From Desulfitobacterium dichloroeliminans LMG P-21439 (lineage in GTDB: Bacteria; Bacillota; Desulfitobacteriia; Desulfitobacteriales; Desulfitobacteriaceae): 64,000 nucleotides of DNA. A model generated the notes under the pieces. That model made no database searches. It was not told the DNA's origin and saw nothing but the letters and a program-made list of their open reading frames with translations. The first letter of the stretch is position 1, and each line of letters starts with the position of its first letter. Positions 25,151 through 32,793 of the stretch are shown in pieces. The position numbers and the translations under genes are program-made. Where the stretch lies: the NCBI RefSeq assembly GCF_000243135.2, contig NC_019903.1, forward strand, positions 2,890,001-2,954,000. The letters run 5' to 3'.

Positions 25151-25328
25151 GTAGCTTTTCGCACATCGTTCACTCAGTAGCTCCAGGGCTAATGCCTTCG
25201 CTTTTATGGGAGCTCTGCCAAACCCTTATGCTTTCTGCATGTGAACCGGTGGCGCCGCTACCCCAAAAAAGCATCAGGCACTTTATCGCCCTTCCGCTAA
25301 AATCGTTCACTCTTGTGCGAAAAGCTAC
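25151..25328. repeat. Possible small palindromic/MITE-like element between fliI and fliJ
   Basis: The gap between fliI and fliJ is unusually long for this operon. It is bounded by a perfect 15-bp inverted repeat, GTAGCTTTTCGCACA (25151-25165) and TGTGCGAAAAGCTAC (25314-25328). Just inside each end the 11-mer GAGTGAACGAT occurs once (read on the minus strand), in direct orientation. The interior has GC-rich palindromic pieces such as GGCGCC. No convincing protein is encoded and I saw no target duplication or second copy in this window. It could be a non-autonomous mobile element or an RNA processing site. Confidence 0.45.
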
Positions 25329-25359
25329 GCTTACGGGTCCGGCAGTTAATGAGAAGACG

Positions 25360-26661
25360 TCATTGGAGAGCCAACTTAAGCTGTTCAATCATCTCGTCGA
25401 AGGTGGCCATCTCCTCTACATCTTGGCGGAGGAAGCGATTGATCCCTTCGATATGCTGGATAGCATCATCGATGCGAGGATTGCTACCGGTCACGTAGGC
25501 ACCAATATCAATCAAATCTTTGGCATCGTTGTAGACGGCTAGGTGTTCTCGAAATTTCCCGGCAAGGTCCTTATGTTCTGGAGAAATAATATCATTCATA
25601 ACCCGACTGACGGATTGTAGGGTGTCAATGGCCGGATAATGGTTTTGCATCGCTAATTCCCGGGTTAAGACAATATGCCCATCGAGGATTCCCCTGACGG
25701 AGTCGGCGATGGGTTCGTTGTGATCATCACCATCTACAAGTACTGTGTAGATTCCAGTGATGCTACCACTCTCGCTCATCCCCGAACGTTCCAGTAGCTT
25801 AGGTAAGAGCGCAAAAACCGATGGAGGGTAGCCACGAGTGGCTGGTGGTTCTCCGGCGGTTAGACCGACTTCCCGTTGGGCCATGGCGAAACGTGTCACG
25901 GAATCCATCATTAAAAGAACGTCTTGCCCTTGATCCCGAAAGTATTCGGCAATGGCAGTAGCGGTAAAGGCTGCTTTCAAGCGAACCAATGCCGGTTGAT
26001 CTGAGGTCGCTACTATCAATACCGAACGCTCTAAACCAGCTTCGCCCAGATCCTTTTCAATAAAGTCGCGGAGCTCTCGGCCACGTTCCCCCACCAATGC
26101 GATTACATTCACGCTGGCGGTGGTATTCCGTGCCATCATCCCCAATAAGGTGCTTTTCCCGACCCCAGATCCAGCAAAAATCCCTAATCTCTGTCCTCTA
26201 CCCAAGGTCAAGAGTCCATCAACTGTTCTTACTCCCACACTCAGGTGGTCACGGATGCGGGGGCGCTGAAAGGCATTGGGTGGGGCGTTTTGCAAAGGAT
26301 AATCCCGGCTTGTGAACAAGGGACGGCCGTCCAAGGGCTGCCCGAGACCATCAATGATGCGACCAAGAAGGGCCGATCCGACACCAACCTTAAGTTTATG
26401 CTGTTGAGGGATGACCCGATCACCCGGGGAAATTCCCTCCAACTCGGCCAAGGGCATCAGCAAAGTCGTAGAATTGCGAAATCCCACCACCTCAGCCGGA
26501 ATTTCTTGACCATGTTGGGTATGGATCTTGCAATATTCTCCCACGCTCGCTCGGGGACCATCGGATTCAATCATGAGTCCAACGATTTTCGCCACCCGCC
26601 CATGAGATACAATCAAATCCAAATCGTCAATCTTGTCAACCAAGTTCGGCCAATCGGTCAT
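25360..26661 (-). CDS. fliI: Flagellum-specific type III export ATPase FliI
   Basis: A 433-residue F1-beta-like ATPase. Walker A is GSGVGKS (residues 164-170 in IFAGSGVGKSTLLGMM). Walker B and flanks are VLLMMDSVTRFAMAQREVGL. The ATP synthase alpha/beta signature is PAIDTLQSVSRVM. It forms the hexamer that, with FliH and FliJ, delivers and unfolds export substrates. It is full length at the C-terminus (RFLRQDVEEM...LKLALQ). The start overlaps the end of fliH. Confidence 0.95.
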   Translation of the reverse strand: MTDWPNLVDKIDDLDLIVSHGRVAKIVGLMIESDGPRASVGEYCKIHTQHGQEIPAEVVGFRNSTTLLMPLAELEGISPGDRVIPQQHKLKVGVGSALLGRIIDGLGQPLDGRPLFTSRDYPLQNAPPNAFQRPRIRDHLSVGVRTVDGLLTLGRGQRLGIFAGSGVGKSTLLGMMARNTTASVNVIALVGERGRELRDFIEKDLGEAGLERSVLIVATSDQPALVRLKAAFTATAIAEYFRDQGQDVLLMMDSVTRFAMAQREVGLTAGEPPATRGYPPSVFALLPKLLERSGMSESGSITGIYTVLVDGDDHNEPIADSVRGILDGHIVLTRELAMQNHYPAIDTLQSVSRVMNDIISPEHKDLAGKFREHLAVYNDAKDLIDIGAYVTGSNPRIDDAIQHIEGINRFLRQDVEEMATFDEMIEQLKLALQ

Positions 26662-27517
26662 GCCTGAGCTCCTCTCTTAGGAGTTGTTCACAGCGGTCCA
26701 GCTGCGCCTCAACACGAGCATCGAAAATCCCTTCAGAGCATTCAAGAAAACAATCTCCCGCGACCAGGGTTTGGTCTTCTAATAAGGGGATATTAATATC
26801 TTCTGCTGATTGAGAAAGCCATGCATAGTCTGCCAAGGAAACATGAAGCTTCCATCCTTCTCGCTCTTCAGGGAGTAAGGATAAAGCTCGAATACGTTGT
26901 AGCAATCGCTTGGGATGCTCATGGATATGAACCCTCAGAATCCGCTCTGCAACTTTCAAGGCAAGTTGGAGCATAGTCTCATCGACTTTACCCCATTCCT
27001 CCTGGGAAGCTTTTTGGGCGAGTCCAAGAATTTTTTGGGCTTCGGACTTGATGAGCTCTGCTTCACTCGTCCCTTGAACTCTACCCTCCTCTAGACCTTG
27101 AGCCAAACCTCGGGTATGCCCTTCTTGGAAAGCTTCTTGGGAGACTTCTTCATGAAGTTTTTTTGCAAAATCTTCTGCTTCGACACGTGCCTTTTCTAGG
27201 ATAGTAGTCGCTTCCTTTTTTGCCTTCTCTAGAGCTAACAAGGCCTCAGCATGGTTCATCTCCGCTTCGGCGATGATTTTCTCGGCTTGAGCCTGAGCCT
27301 CTTGAAGCTGGGCACTCTCGCCTTCTTGAACTTCTTCTACCCTAGTAATCGTTTGAAGTTGGAAATCTTCTTGCTGAGTAAAGCTTTCTCTTTGATTCTT
27401 GAGCAGGGATAGATGCTTACCCAGGTATTGCAACTCCTCAGTCTGTTCAACCACACAGGGACTGCTGACGGCCACGGCATTGCATTTAACTACTCGAGCC
27501 CTAATATATGATCTCAT
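26636..27517 (-). CDS. fliH: Flagellar export ATPase regulator FliH
   Basis: A 293-residue protein. A long Glu/Ala/Gln-rich coiled coil covers about residues 45-150. The C-terminal FliH/V-ATPase E-like domain contains LALKVAERILRVHIHEHPKRLLQRI. FliH dimers restrain FliI and dock it to the C-ring. ATG 27517 is preferred because GAGAGGTGG lies just upstream; the in-frame start at 27547 would overlap fliG by 47 nt. Position between fliG and fliI supports the name. Confidence 0.88.
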   Translation of the reverse strand: MRSYIRARVVKCNAVAVSSPCVVEQTEELQYLGKHLSLLKNQRESFTQQEDFQLQTITRVEEVQEGESAQLQEAQAQAEKIIAEAEMNHAEALLALEKAKKEATTILEKARVEAEDFAKKLHEEVSQEAFQEGHTRGLAQGLEEGRVQGTSEAELIKSEAQKILGLAQKASQEEWGKVDETMLQLALKVAERILRVHIHEHPKRLLQRIRALSLLPEEREGWKLHVSLADYAWLSQSAEDINIPLLEDQTLVAGDCFLECSEGIFDARVEAQLDRCEQLLREELRHDRLAELG

Positions 27518-28505
27518 CACTGCCACCTCTCGAAATGACGATTGCACCGGTTTCTTCCAGTCGACGAATTACTTTAACAATACGTTGTTGAGCTTCTTCG
27601 ACGTCTCTCAAGCGGACAGGCCCCATGAATTCCATATCTTCGCGTAAGTTTTGTGATGCTCTGGCAGACATATTGGCCATGATTTTTTGGGCCACTTCAG
27701 GATTAGAGCCTTTGAGAGAGAGGGCCATATCCTTCATATCCACTTCACGCAGCACCAGCTGAATACCCCTGTCATCCAGCATAACGATATCCTCGAAGAC
27801 AAACATCTGACGTTTAACCTGTTCAGCTAATTCCGGATCATCCACTTCTAAAGATTCCATAACCACTTTTAAGGTACCGGGATCACTGCGGTTAAGAATA
27901 TCGACAACACTTTGGATGCCTCCGGATGACGTGTAATCCGCGGGAGCCAAACTGGAGATTTTGCGTTCAAGTATCTTCTCGATCTCTTTTAAGACATCGG
28001 GGCTTGTTCTGCCCATTAATGCAATCCGTTTCGTCACATCCGCTTGTCGTTCCTGAGGTAAGCTAGAGAGGAGAATCGCCGCTTTATCCGCCGGCAAGTG
28101 AGTCATGATTAATGCAATAGTTTGTGGATGCTCCCCTTGAATAAAAGAAAGCAATTGCTTAGGATCGGTTCGACGTACTAAATCAAAGGGGCGCATTTTT
28201 AAAGAAGTAGAAAGACGGGTGATAATCTCAAAAGCCCGTTGCTCACCTAGGGCTCTCTCCAAAACATCCCGTGCATAATCAATCCCCCCCTGGGAGATAT
28301 AATCATTAGCTACACACATCTGATAGAATTCATCGACAACCTTATCCCGCTGTTCTGATGAAATCTTTCGTACATTAGCCATCTCTAAGGTCAGTTGCTC
28401 GATCTCCGCCTCGGTTAAGTGCTGAACGACCTTCGCTGACCGTTCAGACCCTAAGGCAATCATCAATATGGCTGTTTTCTGAATTCCGGTAAGCTGCTGG
28501 CTCAT
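27501..28505 (-). CDS. fliG: Flagellar motor switch protein FliG
   Basis: A 334-residue protein with the FliG N-, middle- and C-domains. The start is LTGIQKTAILMIALGSERSAKV. The middle-domain EHPQTIALIMTHL motif is near residue 125. The C-terminal torque helix region contains FEDIVMLDDRGIQLVLREVDMKDMALSLKG (quoted in part: LREVDMKDMALSLKG), with the charged residues that contact MotA. It links the MS ring (FliF) to the C-ring. Spacing to fliF is 1 nt. Confidence 0.95.
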   Translation of the reverse strand: MSQQLTGIQKTAILMIALGSERSAKVVQHLTEAEIEQLTLEMANVRKISSEQRDKVVDEFYQMCVANDYISQGGIDYARDVLERALGEQRAFEIITRLSTSLKMRPFDLVRRTDPKQLLSFIQGEHPQTIALIMTHLPADKAAILLSSLPQERQADVTKRIALMGRTSPDVLKEIEKILERKISSLAPADYTSSGGIQSVVDILNRSDPGTLKVVMESLEVDDPELAEQVKRQMFVFEDIVMLDDRGIQLVLREVDMKDMALSLKGSNPEVAQKIMANMSARASQNLREDMEFMGPVRLRDVEEAQQRIVKVIRRLEETGAIVISRGGSDEIIY

Positions 28506-28506
28506 G

Positions 28507-30108
28507 TCACTTTTCCTCCGCTAGCCAAGTTTTAACAAGACGCGCCACTTCATCAGGATTACTCTGGGCATAAGTATCCACGGCTTCTTTGATTTTTTGG
28601 CGCTCGATTTCTTCGGCAGATTTTTGTTTGTTTTGAGCCAGCTTAAGCTCAGCTTCGTGTTCAGCCTCTTGCTGAGCCAGTAGAAGCTCTTCTGCTGCCG
28701 CCAATGGCACAGGTTGAAGCTCTTGACCGAAGCCCAAAGCTCCTGCCTCTTGTTTGCGTTTTGATCGCATGCGGAAAAGAACAAATAAGAAGGCTAAGGC
28801 TAATAAAGCCCCCACTCCCCATTCGATATATGTGCGTATCTGCTCCTGACGGGCTGCTTCGGCCATTGCCTGCTCTTGCTCCAGTGCACCTGTTTTGTCG
28901 AACGGCAGAGCGGCTACCTGAATTTCGTCCCCACGTTCCAGAACAATTCCGGCTGCTGAACCGACAATAGCTTTAATCTGCTCCACCTGATCTTCACTTA
29001 TAGTGTCGGCATCCAACATGACCGAAACAGAAAGACGTTTGATGTCTCCCTGGTTTTTAATGCGTTGTTCTTGAGTACTATCGACCTGATGATTAATGGT
29101 ATCACTGGTGCTCTCCGAAGTTGAGGTTGTGCCCAGCCCATCCGGGGCGATATAACCCGGAACATTAGTATTAACCCCCGGAGCTGTTCCACCTGCAGAG
29201 GTATTAGTCGTATTCTCCGTTGTATGAGCCTCACTAAGCACGGCCCCCGGTCCATGAACCACAGAGTCCGTCTTTACTTCATCAAAATCTAAGGTTGCAT
29301 TGGCTCGTACAACCGTCTTCCCGGGGCTAAACACCTTATCTAACATACTTTGTACAGATTTACGAATATTCTCTTCCGTAAGCTGCTTAAGCTGAATTTG
29401 AGTAGCTGTCATCTTTCCCGGTAATTGATCCTCACTTAGTACGTCAGAAAGAACATTCCCATTGGAATCCACGATGGTCACGTTCTCCAGCTGAAGACCC
29501 TCCACAGAGGCCGATAAAAGATTTGCAATCCCTCGGACCTGCTCCTCAGTGATAGGCTCCTCTTCTTTAAGAGTTAGGGTGACGGCTGCGGTTGTATCCT
29601 CCTGCTGCTCCACGAAAAGGGTCGGCGCTGGTATTGCCAAATGCACTCTGGCAGCTTTGACACTGCTTAAGGTCCTTAAGGTTGTCTCGAGCTCTGTTTG
29701 TAATCCTAAATTATAACGCAATCTGCGATCGGATTCTGTCTCTCCGACACGCATCTCGTTAAGGCTTTCACTCCAACTGAATTGACTTCCTTTTGGCAAG
29801 CCAGAATTGGCCAGTTCCAATCGAATCGCTGCAGCCGCTTTTTCAGGAACCAAGATAGAAGAACCATTGTTACCTAATTTGTAGTCAGCCTTTAAGGCCT
29901 TTAATTCGGTCGTAATCTCTCCAGCCTCTACATCAGATAATTCCGTAAAGATTGGCACATAATTAGGATTACTTGCCCAATAAAGCAAGGAAATAAGTGC
30001 AATAGCAACTGCCAGAGGAGCGGCGACAGTAATAACCTTTTGTAGGCGAGAGAGTCTGCCCCAAAATGCTTGTACGGATGATTTAGTTTCAGCCCACGAA
30101 AAATCCAA
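28507..30108 (-). CDS. fliF: Flagellar MS-ring protein FliF
   Basis: A 533-residue membrane ring protein. One N-terminal helix (about residues 26-46) is followed by the YscJ/FliF ring-building domain (IFTELSDVEAGEITTELKALK, GLPKGSQFSWSESLNE). After a Thr/Asn/Gly-rich extracellular loop (about 280-340) comes the second helix (about 430-450). The C-terminal FliG-binding tail ends NPDEVARLVKTWLAEE. FliF is the first ring assembled and houses the export gate. Confidence 0.95.
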   Translation of the reverse strand: MDFSWAETKSSVQAFWGRLSRLQKVITVAAPLAVAIALISLLYWASNPNYVPIFTELSDVEAGEITTELKALKADYKLGNNGSSILVPEKAAAAIRLELANSGLPKGSQFSWSESLNEMRVGETESDRRLRYNLGLQTELETTLRTLSSVKAARVHLAIPAPTLFVEQQEDTTAAVTLTLKEEEPITEEQVRGIANLLSASVEGLQLENVTIVDSNGNVLSDVLSEDQLPGKMTATQIQLKQLTEENIRKSVQSMLDKVFSPGKTVVRANATLDFDEVKTDSVVHGPGAVLSEAHTTENTTNTSAGGTAPGVNTNVPGYIAPDGLGTTSTSESTSDTINHQVDSTQEQRIKNQGDIKRLSVSVMLDADTISEDQVEQIKAIVGSAAGIVLERGDEIQVAALPFDKTGALEQEQAMAEAARQEQIRTYIEWGVGALLALAFLFVLFRMRSKRKQEAGALGFGQELQPVPLAAAEELLLAQQEAEHEAELKLAQNKQKSAEEIERQKIKEAVDTYAQSNPDEVARLVKTWLAEEK

Positions 30109-30211
30109 AGGTATCGCTCCTCTTTTATGTATCTACTCATATTTTCTACAAGTTAACCCCTTAAAACAGAATCAAAAAACCGTATCTATTTATGTAGTCA
30201 TAAATAAACTA

Positions 30212-30556
30212 TTAAATCTGCATTCTCATGACTTCATGATAAGCATCCAGCACTTTGTTGCGCATTTCTACAGTTAAGGATAAGGAAAGACTGGCTTTTT
30301 CCATGGCAATGACCGCTGTGTGGAGGTCCTGAATCTGGCCCGTGGCTAGTCCGAAACTAGCTACGTCCGCTTCCTTCTGAAGGGCATCGACCTTCTGTAA
30401 GGCCTCATTCAAAAACTGGCCAAAATCTGCACCGACTTTGCCTGCTCCCACATCCCCTAACTTCTCTTGACTCCCCTGGGTAGTTGCCCCCTGAATTGAA
30501 TTCAGATTAGGAGTCAAAAGCATAGGGTTCATAGGAGCGATTGGATTAATTGCCAT
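30212..30556 (-). CDS. fliE: Flagellar hook-basal body junction protein FliE
   Basis: A 114-residue protein with the FliE C-terminal pattern: FLNEALQKVDALQKEADVASFGLATGQIQDLHTAVIAMEKASLSL (quoted here in overlapping parts: GQIQDLHTAVIAMEKA). It ends KVLDAYHEVMRMQI. It joins the MS ring to the rod. The GGGAGG site is just upstream. Gene order flgC-fliE-fliF is standard. Confidence 0.92.
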   Translation of the reverse strand: MAINPIAPMNPMLLTPNLNSIQGATTQGSQEKLGDVGAGKVGADFGQFLNEALQKVDALQKEADVASFGLATGQIQDLHTAVIAMEKASLSLSLTVEMRNKVLDAYHEVMRMQI

Positions 30557-30564
30557 TTAATATA

Positions 30565-31092
30565 TTACCTCCCTATTTCCAAAGCTTTACTCATCATCGA
30601 TTTAGAGGCATTCATCGCCGTAACATTCGCTTCATAAGCCCGTGAGGCTGATATCATATCCACCATTTCAGTGACGATATTGACATTAGGTAATCTCACA
30701 TAGCCGGCAGGAACCCCTGCCTCAGGAGTTTGGGCTGCATCAGGAGAATCCGGGTTATATTCCAGACGGAATTCAGCAGGATCTCCCGCAATGGCTTGAA
30801 CATCCACCCCATTGCCGGTCGCACTACGGGTCGCGAGTCCTGAGGTTAACGCTGTTGGGTTCACCTGTTTTCCCTGTAAGGCTTGATTTAAAGTTTCAGC
30901 AAAGCTAAATTGGGGTTCTCTCGCTTTAAATACGACCACTTGGCGTCGGTACGGGATAGGATTCCCTCCGGGCGTAGCCTCGCTGGTCCGGGTGGTATTA
31001 ATATTAGCGATATTATTGGATATGACATCCAGGCGCAACCGCTGAGCAGTCAAGCCCGAGGCGCTGGTATCCATTGACCCAAAAATACTCAT
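30565..31092 (-). CDS. flgC: Flagellar proximal rod protein FlgC
   Basis: A 175-residue protein. The rod motif is RLRLDVISNNIANINTTRT; the C-terminal partner is PNVNIVTEMVDMISASRAYEANVTAM. The middle insertion (about residues 75-120, VNPTALTSGLATRSATG...) makes it somewhat longer than many FlgC proteins. ATG 31092 is chosen because AAAGGAGGT lies 6-8 nt upstream, although an in-frame ATG at 31116 exists. Its partner flgB is not beside it but at 5605-6006. Confidence 0.9.
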   Translation of the reverse strand: MSIFGSMDTSASGLTAQRLRLDVISNNIANINTTRTSEATPGGNPIPYRRQVVVFKAREPQFSFAETLNQALQGKQVNPTALTSGLATRSATGNGVDVQAIAGDPAEFRLEYNPDSPDAAQTPEAGVPAGYVRLPNVNIVTEMVDMISASRAYEANVTAMNASKSMMSKALEIGR

Positions 31093-31097
31093 GGTTG

Positions 31098-32309
31098 TTA
31101 CCTCCTTTGCACACATTCAACAATTGTTCGAGCGATCTCTCCCAAGGGAACAACCCGATTGGCTAATCCCGCATCGACAATCGCTCGCGGCATACCATAA
31201 ACCACGCAGGTCTCTTCCGCCTCGGCAATGGCGAAGCCTTCTCGTTCTTTGATCTCTCTCATCCCTTTAAGGCCATCGTTACCCATGCCGGTCATCACCA
31301 CCCCTAAGCTCCCCTTGCCCACTTCCTTGGCCAAGGATAAAAACATAACATCTACCGAAGGATGGTAAAGGGTCGTTATAGGAGATTCATCACCGATATG
31401 TAGATGGAGCTGGGAGCCCTGGCGCTGAACCTGCATTTGTTTACCCGCAGGGGCAACATAGATAGTTCCCGCCTTTAAAGCCTCACCGTGTACTCCTTCT
31501 CGTATATTGAGAGGTGACATGCCATTGAGGCGTTGAGCCAAAGGCGCCGTAAAGCCGGGCGGCATATGTTGAGCGACCAGAACAGGAACGGGAAAATTAG
31601 CCGGAAGTTGTGTTAATACAGCTTGAAGGGCCGAGGGTCCTCCGGTAGAAGTCCCAATCGCCACAATCTCGATCGGATGCTTAGGAAGAGCTTCCCCCCG
31701 TTCTAAGGAACGTCCCTTGGTTGTTCCCGAGACAGTGTTGGCATTTCCTAAGGAAGACTGCCCTGTAACAGAATTTCCTAAGGCACTGGTGCCGGGCCGA
31801 GGGGTCGAGTCGGGTGTGTTTCCCGCAGACCAGGTCGGTCGTGACCCAGTACTTGGTATTGAACGGTTTACCCTTTTTTTAGCTAAACGGTTAGGATCAA
31901 TTTGAGCCGCTGCTTTTACTTTTTCAATCAGATCCCGAGCCAAAGCCTGCACATCGGCTCCGGGACCACCGGAAGGCTTGGTCACCACTTCAAAGGCTCC
32001 CGCCTCTAAGGCTTTCAGGCTGGCTTGTGCCCCTTCTGTGGTCAAAGCGCTCAGTATAATAACCGGCGTCGGTTGCCAACGCATAATCTCCCCTAGTGCT
32101 TGTTGACCATCGATGACCGGCATCTCAATATCCATCGTCACCACTTGAGGGCGGAGGGCTTGAAGCTTTTCAATACCTTCTCGGCCATCTCGAGCAGTAT
32201 CCAGGACCTTAATTTCCGGATCCTGGCTTAATATCTTCTGGAGTGTAAGACGCATGAAGGGGGAGTCATCCACAATCAGAACTGTGATTGGAGAATTAGG
32301 CCGATTCAT
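31098..32309 (-). CDS. cheB: Chemotaxis methylesterase/response regulator CheB
   Basis: A 403-residue protein. The receiver domain has Asp pair DD near residues 14-15 and phosphoacceptor Asp60 in VVTMDIEMPVIDG. A long Ser/Thr/Gly/Pro-rich linker covers about residues 145-205. The methylesterase domain has catalytic Ser in GTSTGGPSALQAVL, His in VAQHMPPGFTAPLAQRL and Asp in MTGMGNDGLKGM. It removes receptor methyl groups and can deamidate glutamines. The linker is longer than usual. The matching methyltransferase cheR is not in this window. Confidence 0.94.
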   Translation of the reverse strand: MNRPNSPITVLIVDDSPFMRLTLQKILSQDPEIKVLDTARDGREGIEKLQALRPQVVTMDIEMPVIDGQQALGEIMRWQPTPVIILSALTTEGAQASLKALEAGAFEVVTKPSGGPGADVQALARDLIEKVKAAAQIDPNRLAKKRVNRSIPSTGSRPTWSAGNTPDSTPRPGTSALGNSVTGQSSLGNANTVSGTTKGRSLERGEALPKHPIEIVAIGTSTGGPSALQAVLTQLPANFPVPVLVAQHMPPGFTAPLAQRLNGMSPLNIREGVHGEALKAGTIYVAPAGKQMQVQRQGSQLHLHIGDESPITTLYHPSVDVMFLSLAKEVGKGSLGVVMTGMGNDGLKGMREIKEREGFAIAEAEETCVVYGMPRAIVDAGLANRVVPLGEIARTIVECVQRR

Positions 32310-32739
32310 GGTTTATCTCACCACCCATGATGTTATCGAGATTGAGAAGAATGAGCAAACGCTCTCCAATCTTGCCCACACCACGGATAAAATGAGAATC
32401 CATACCTAAGGCCACTGGCGGTGGTGGTTCAATAGATTCGGTATCCAAACGCAACACTTCCGTGACTGCATCCACCCGAATACCAAAGACTTTATTCTGG
32501 ACTTGGAGCACGATAATCCGGCTCAAATCACTCTCTTCCACACGCTCCATACCAAAACGTGTCCGCAGACTCACGACAGGAATAACATTACCCCGCAGAT
32601 TAATGACACCTTCCACATAGTCCGGAGCTTTGGGGACTCGAGTAATGGGAGGGATACGAATAATTTCTTGGACAAGCATGATGTCCACCCCAAATTCCTC
32701 TGTGCCGAGACCGAATGTAACCAATTGTTCTTCTGCCAT
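32296..32739 (-). CDS. cheW: Chemotaxis coupling protein CheW
   Basis: A 147-residue CheW domain: VTFGLGTEEFGVDIMLVQEII, then VPKAPDYVEGVINLRGNVIPVVSL, then GIRVDAVTEVLRL. It bridges CheA and receptors. Its position between cheA and cheB makes it the main coupler; the other cheW (4314-4769) is divergent. It overlaps cheB by 14 nt. Confidence 0.93.
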   Translation of the reverse strand: MAEEQLVTFGLGTEEFGVDIMLVQEIIRIPPITRVPKAPDYVEGVINLRGNVIPVVSLRTRFGMERVEESDLSRIIVLQVQNKVFGIRVDAVTEVLRLDTESIEPPPPVALGMDSHFIRGVGKIGERLLILLNLDNIMGGEINHESA

Positions 32740-32793
32740 TTTTATGCCCTCCTTTTATTATCCCGCATGGAATATCTATATTTCTCCAACAAG

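Noticed and set aside
25170-25388. 72-codon minus-strand frame between fliI and fliJ
   Set aside because: It runs through the inverted-repeat element and overlaps the end of fliI in another frame; composition is not protein-like. Treated as part of the repeat.
32296-32739. Possible recent duplication with the second cheW at 4314-4769
   Set aside because: The two proteins share only family-level motifs; nothing suggests a recent copy.
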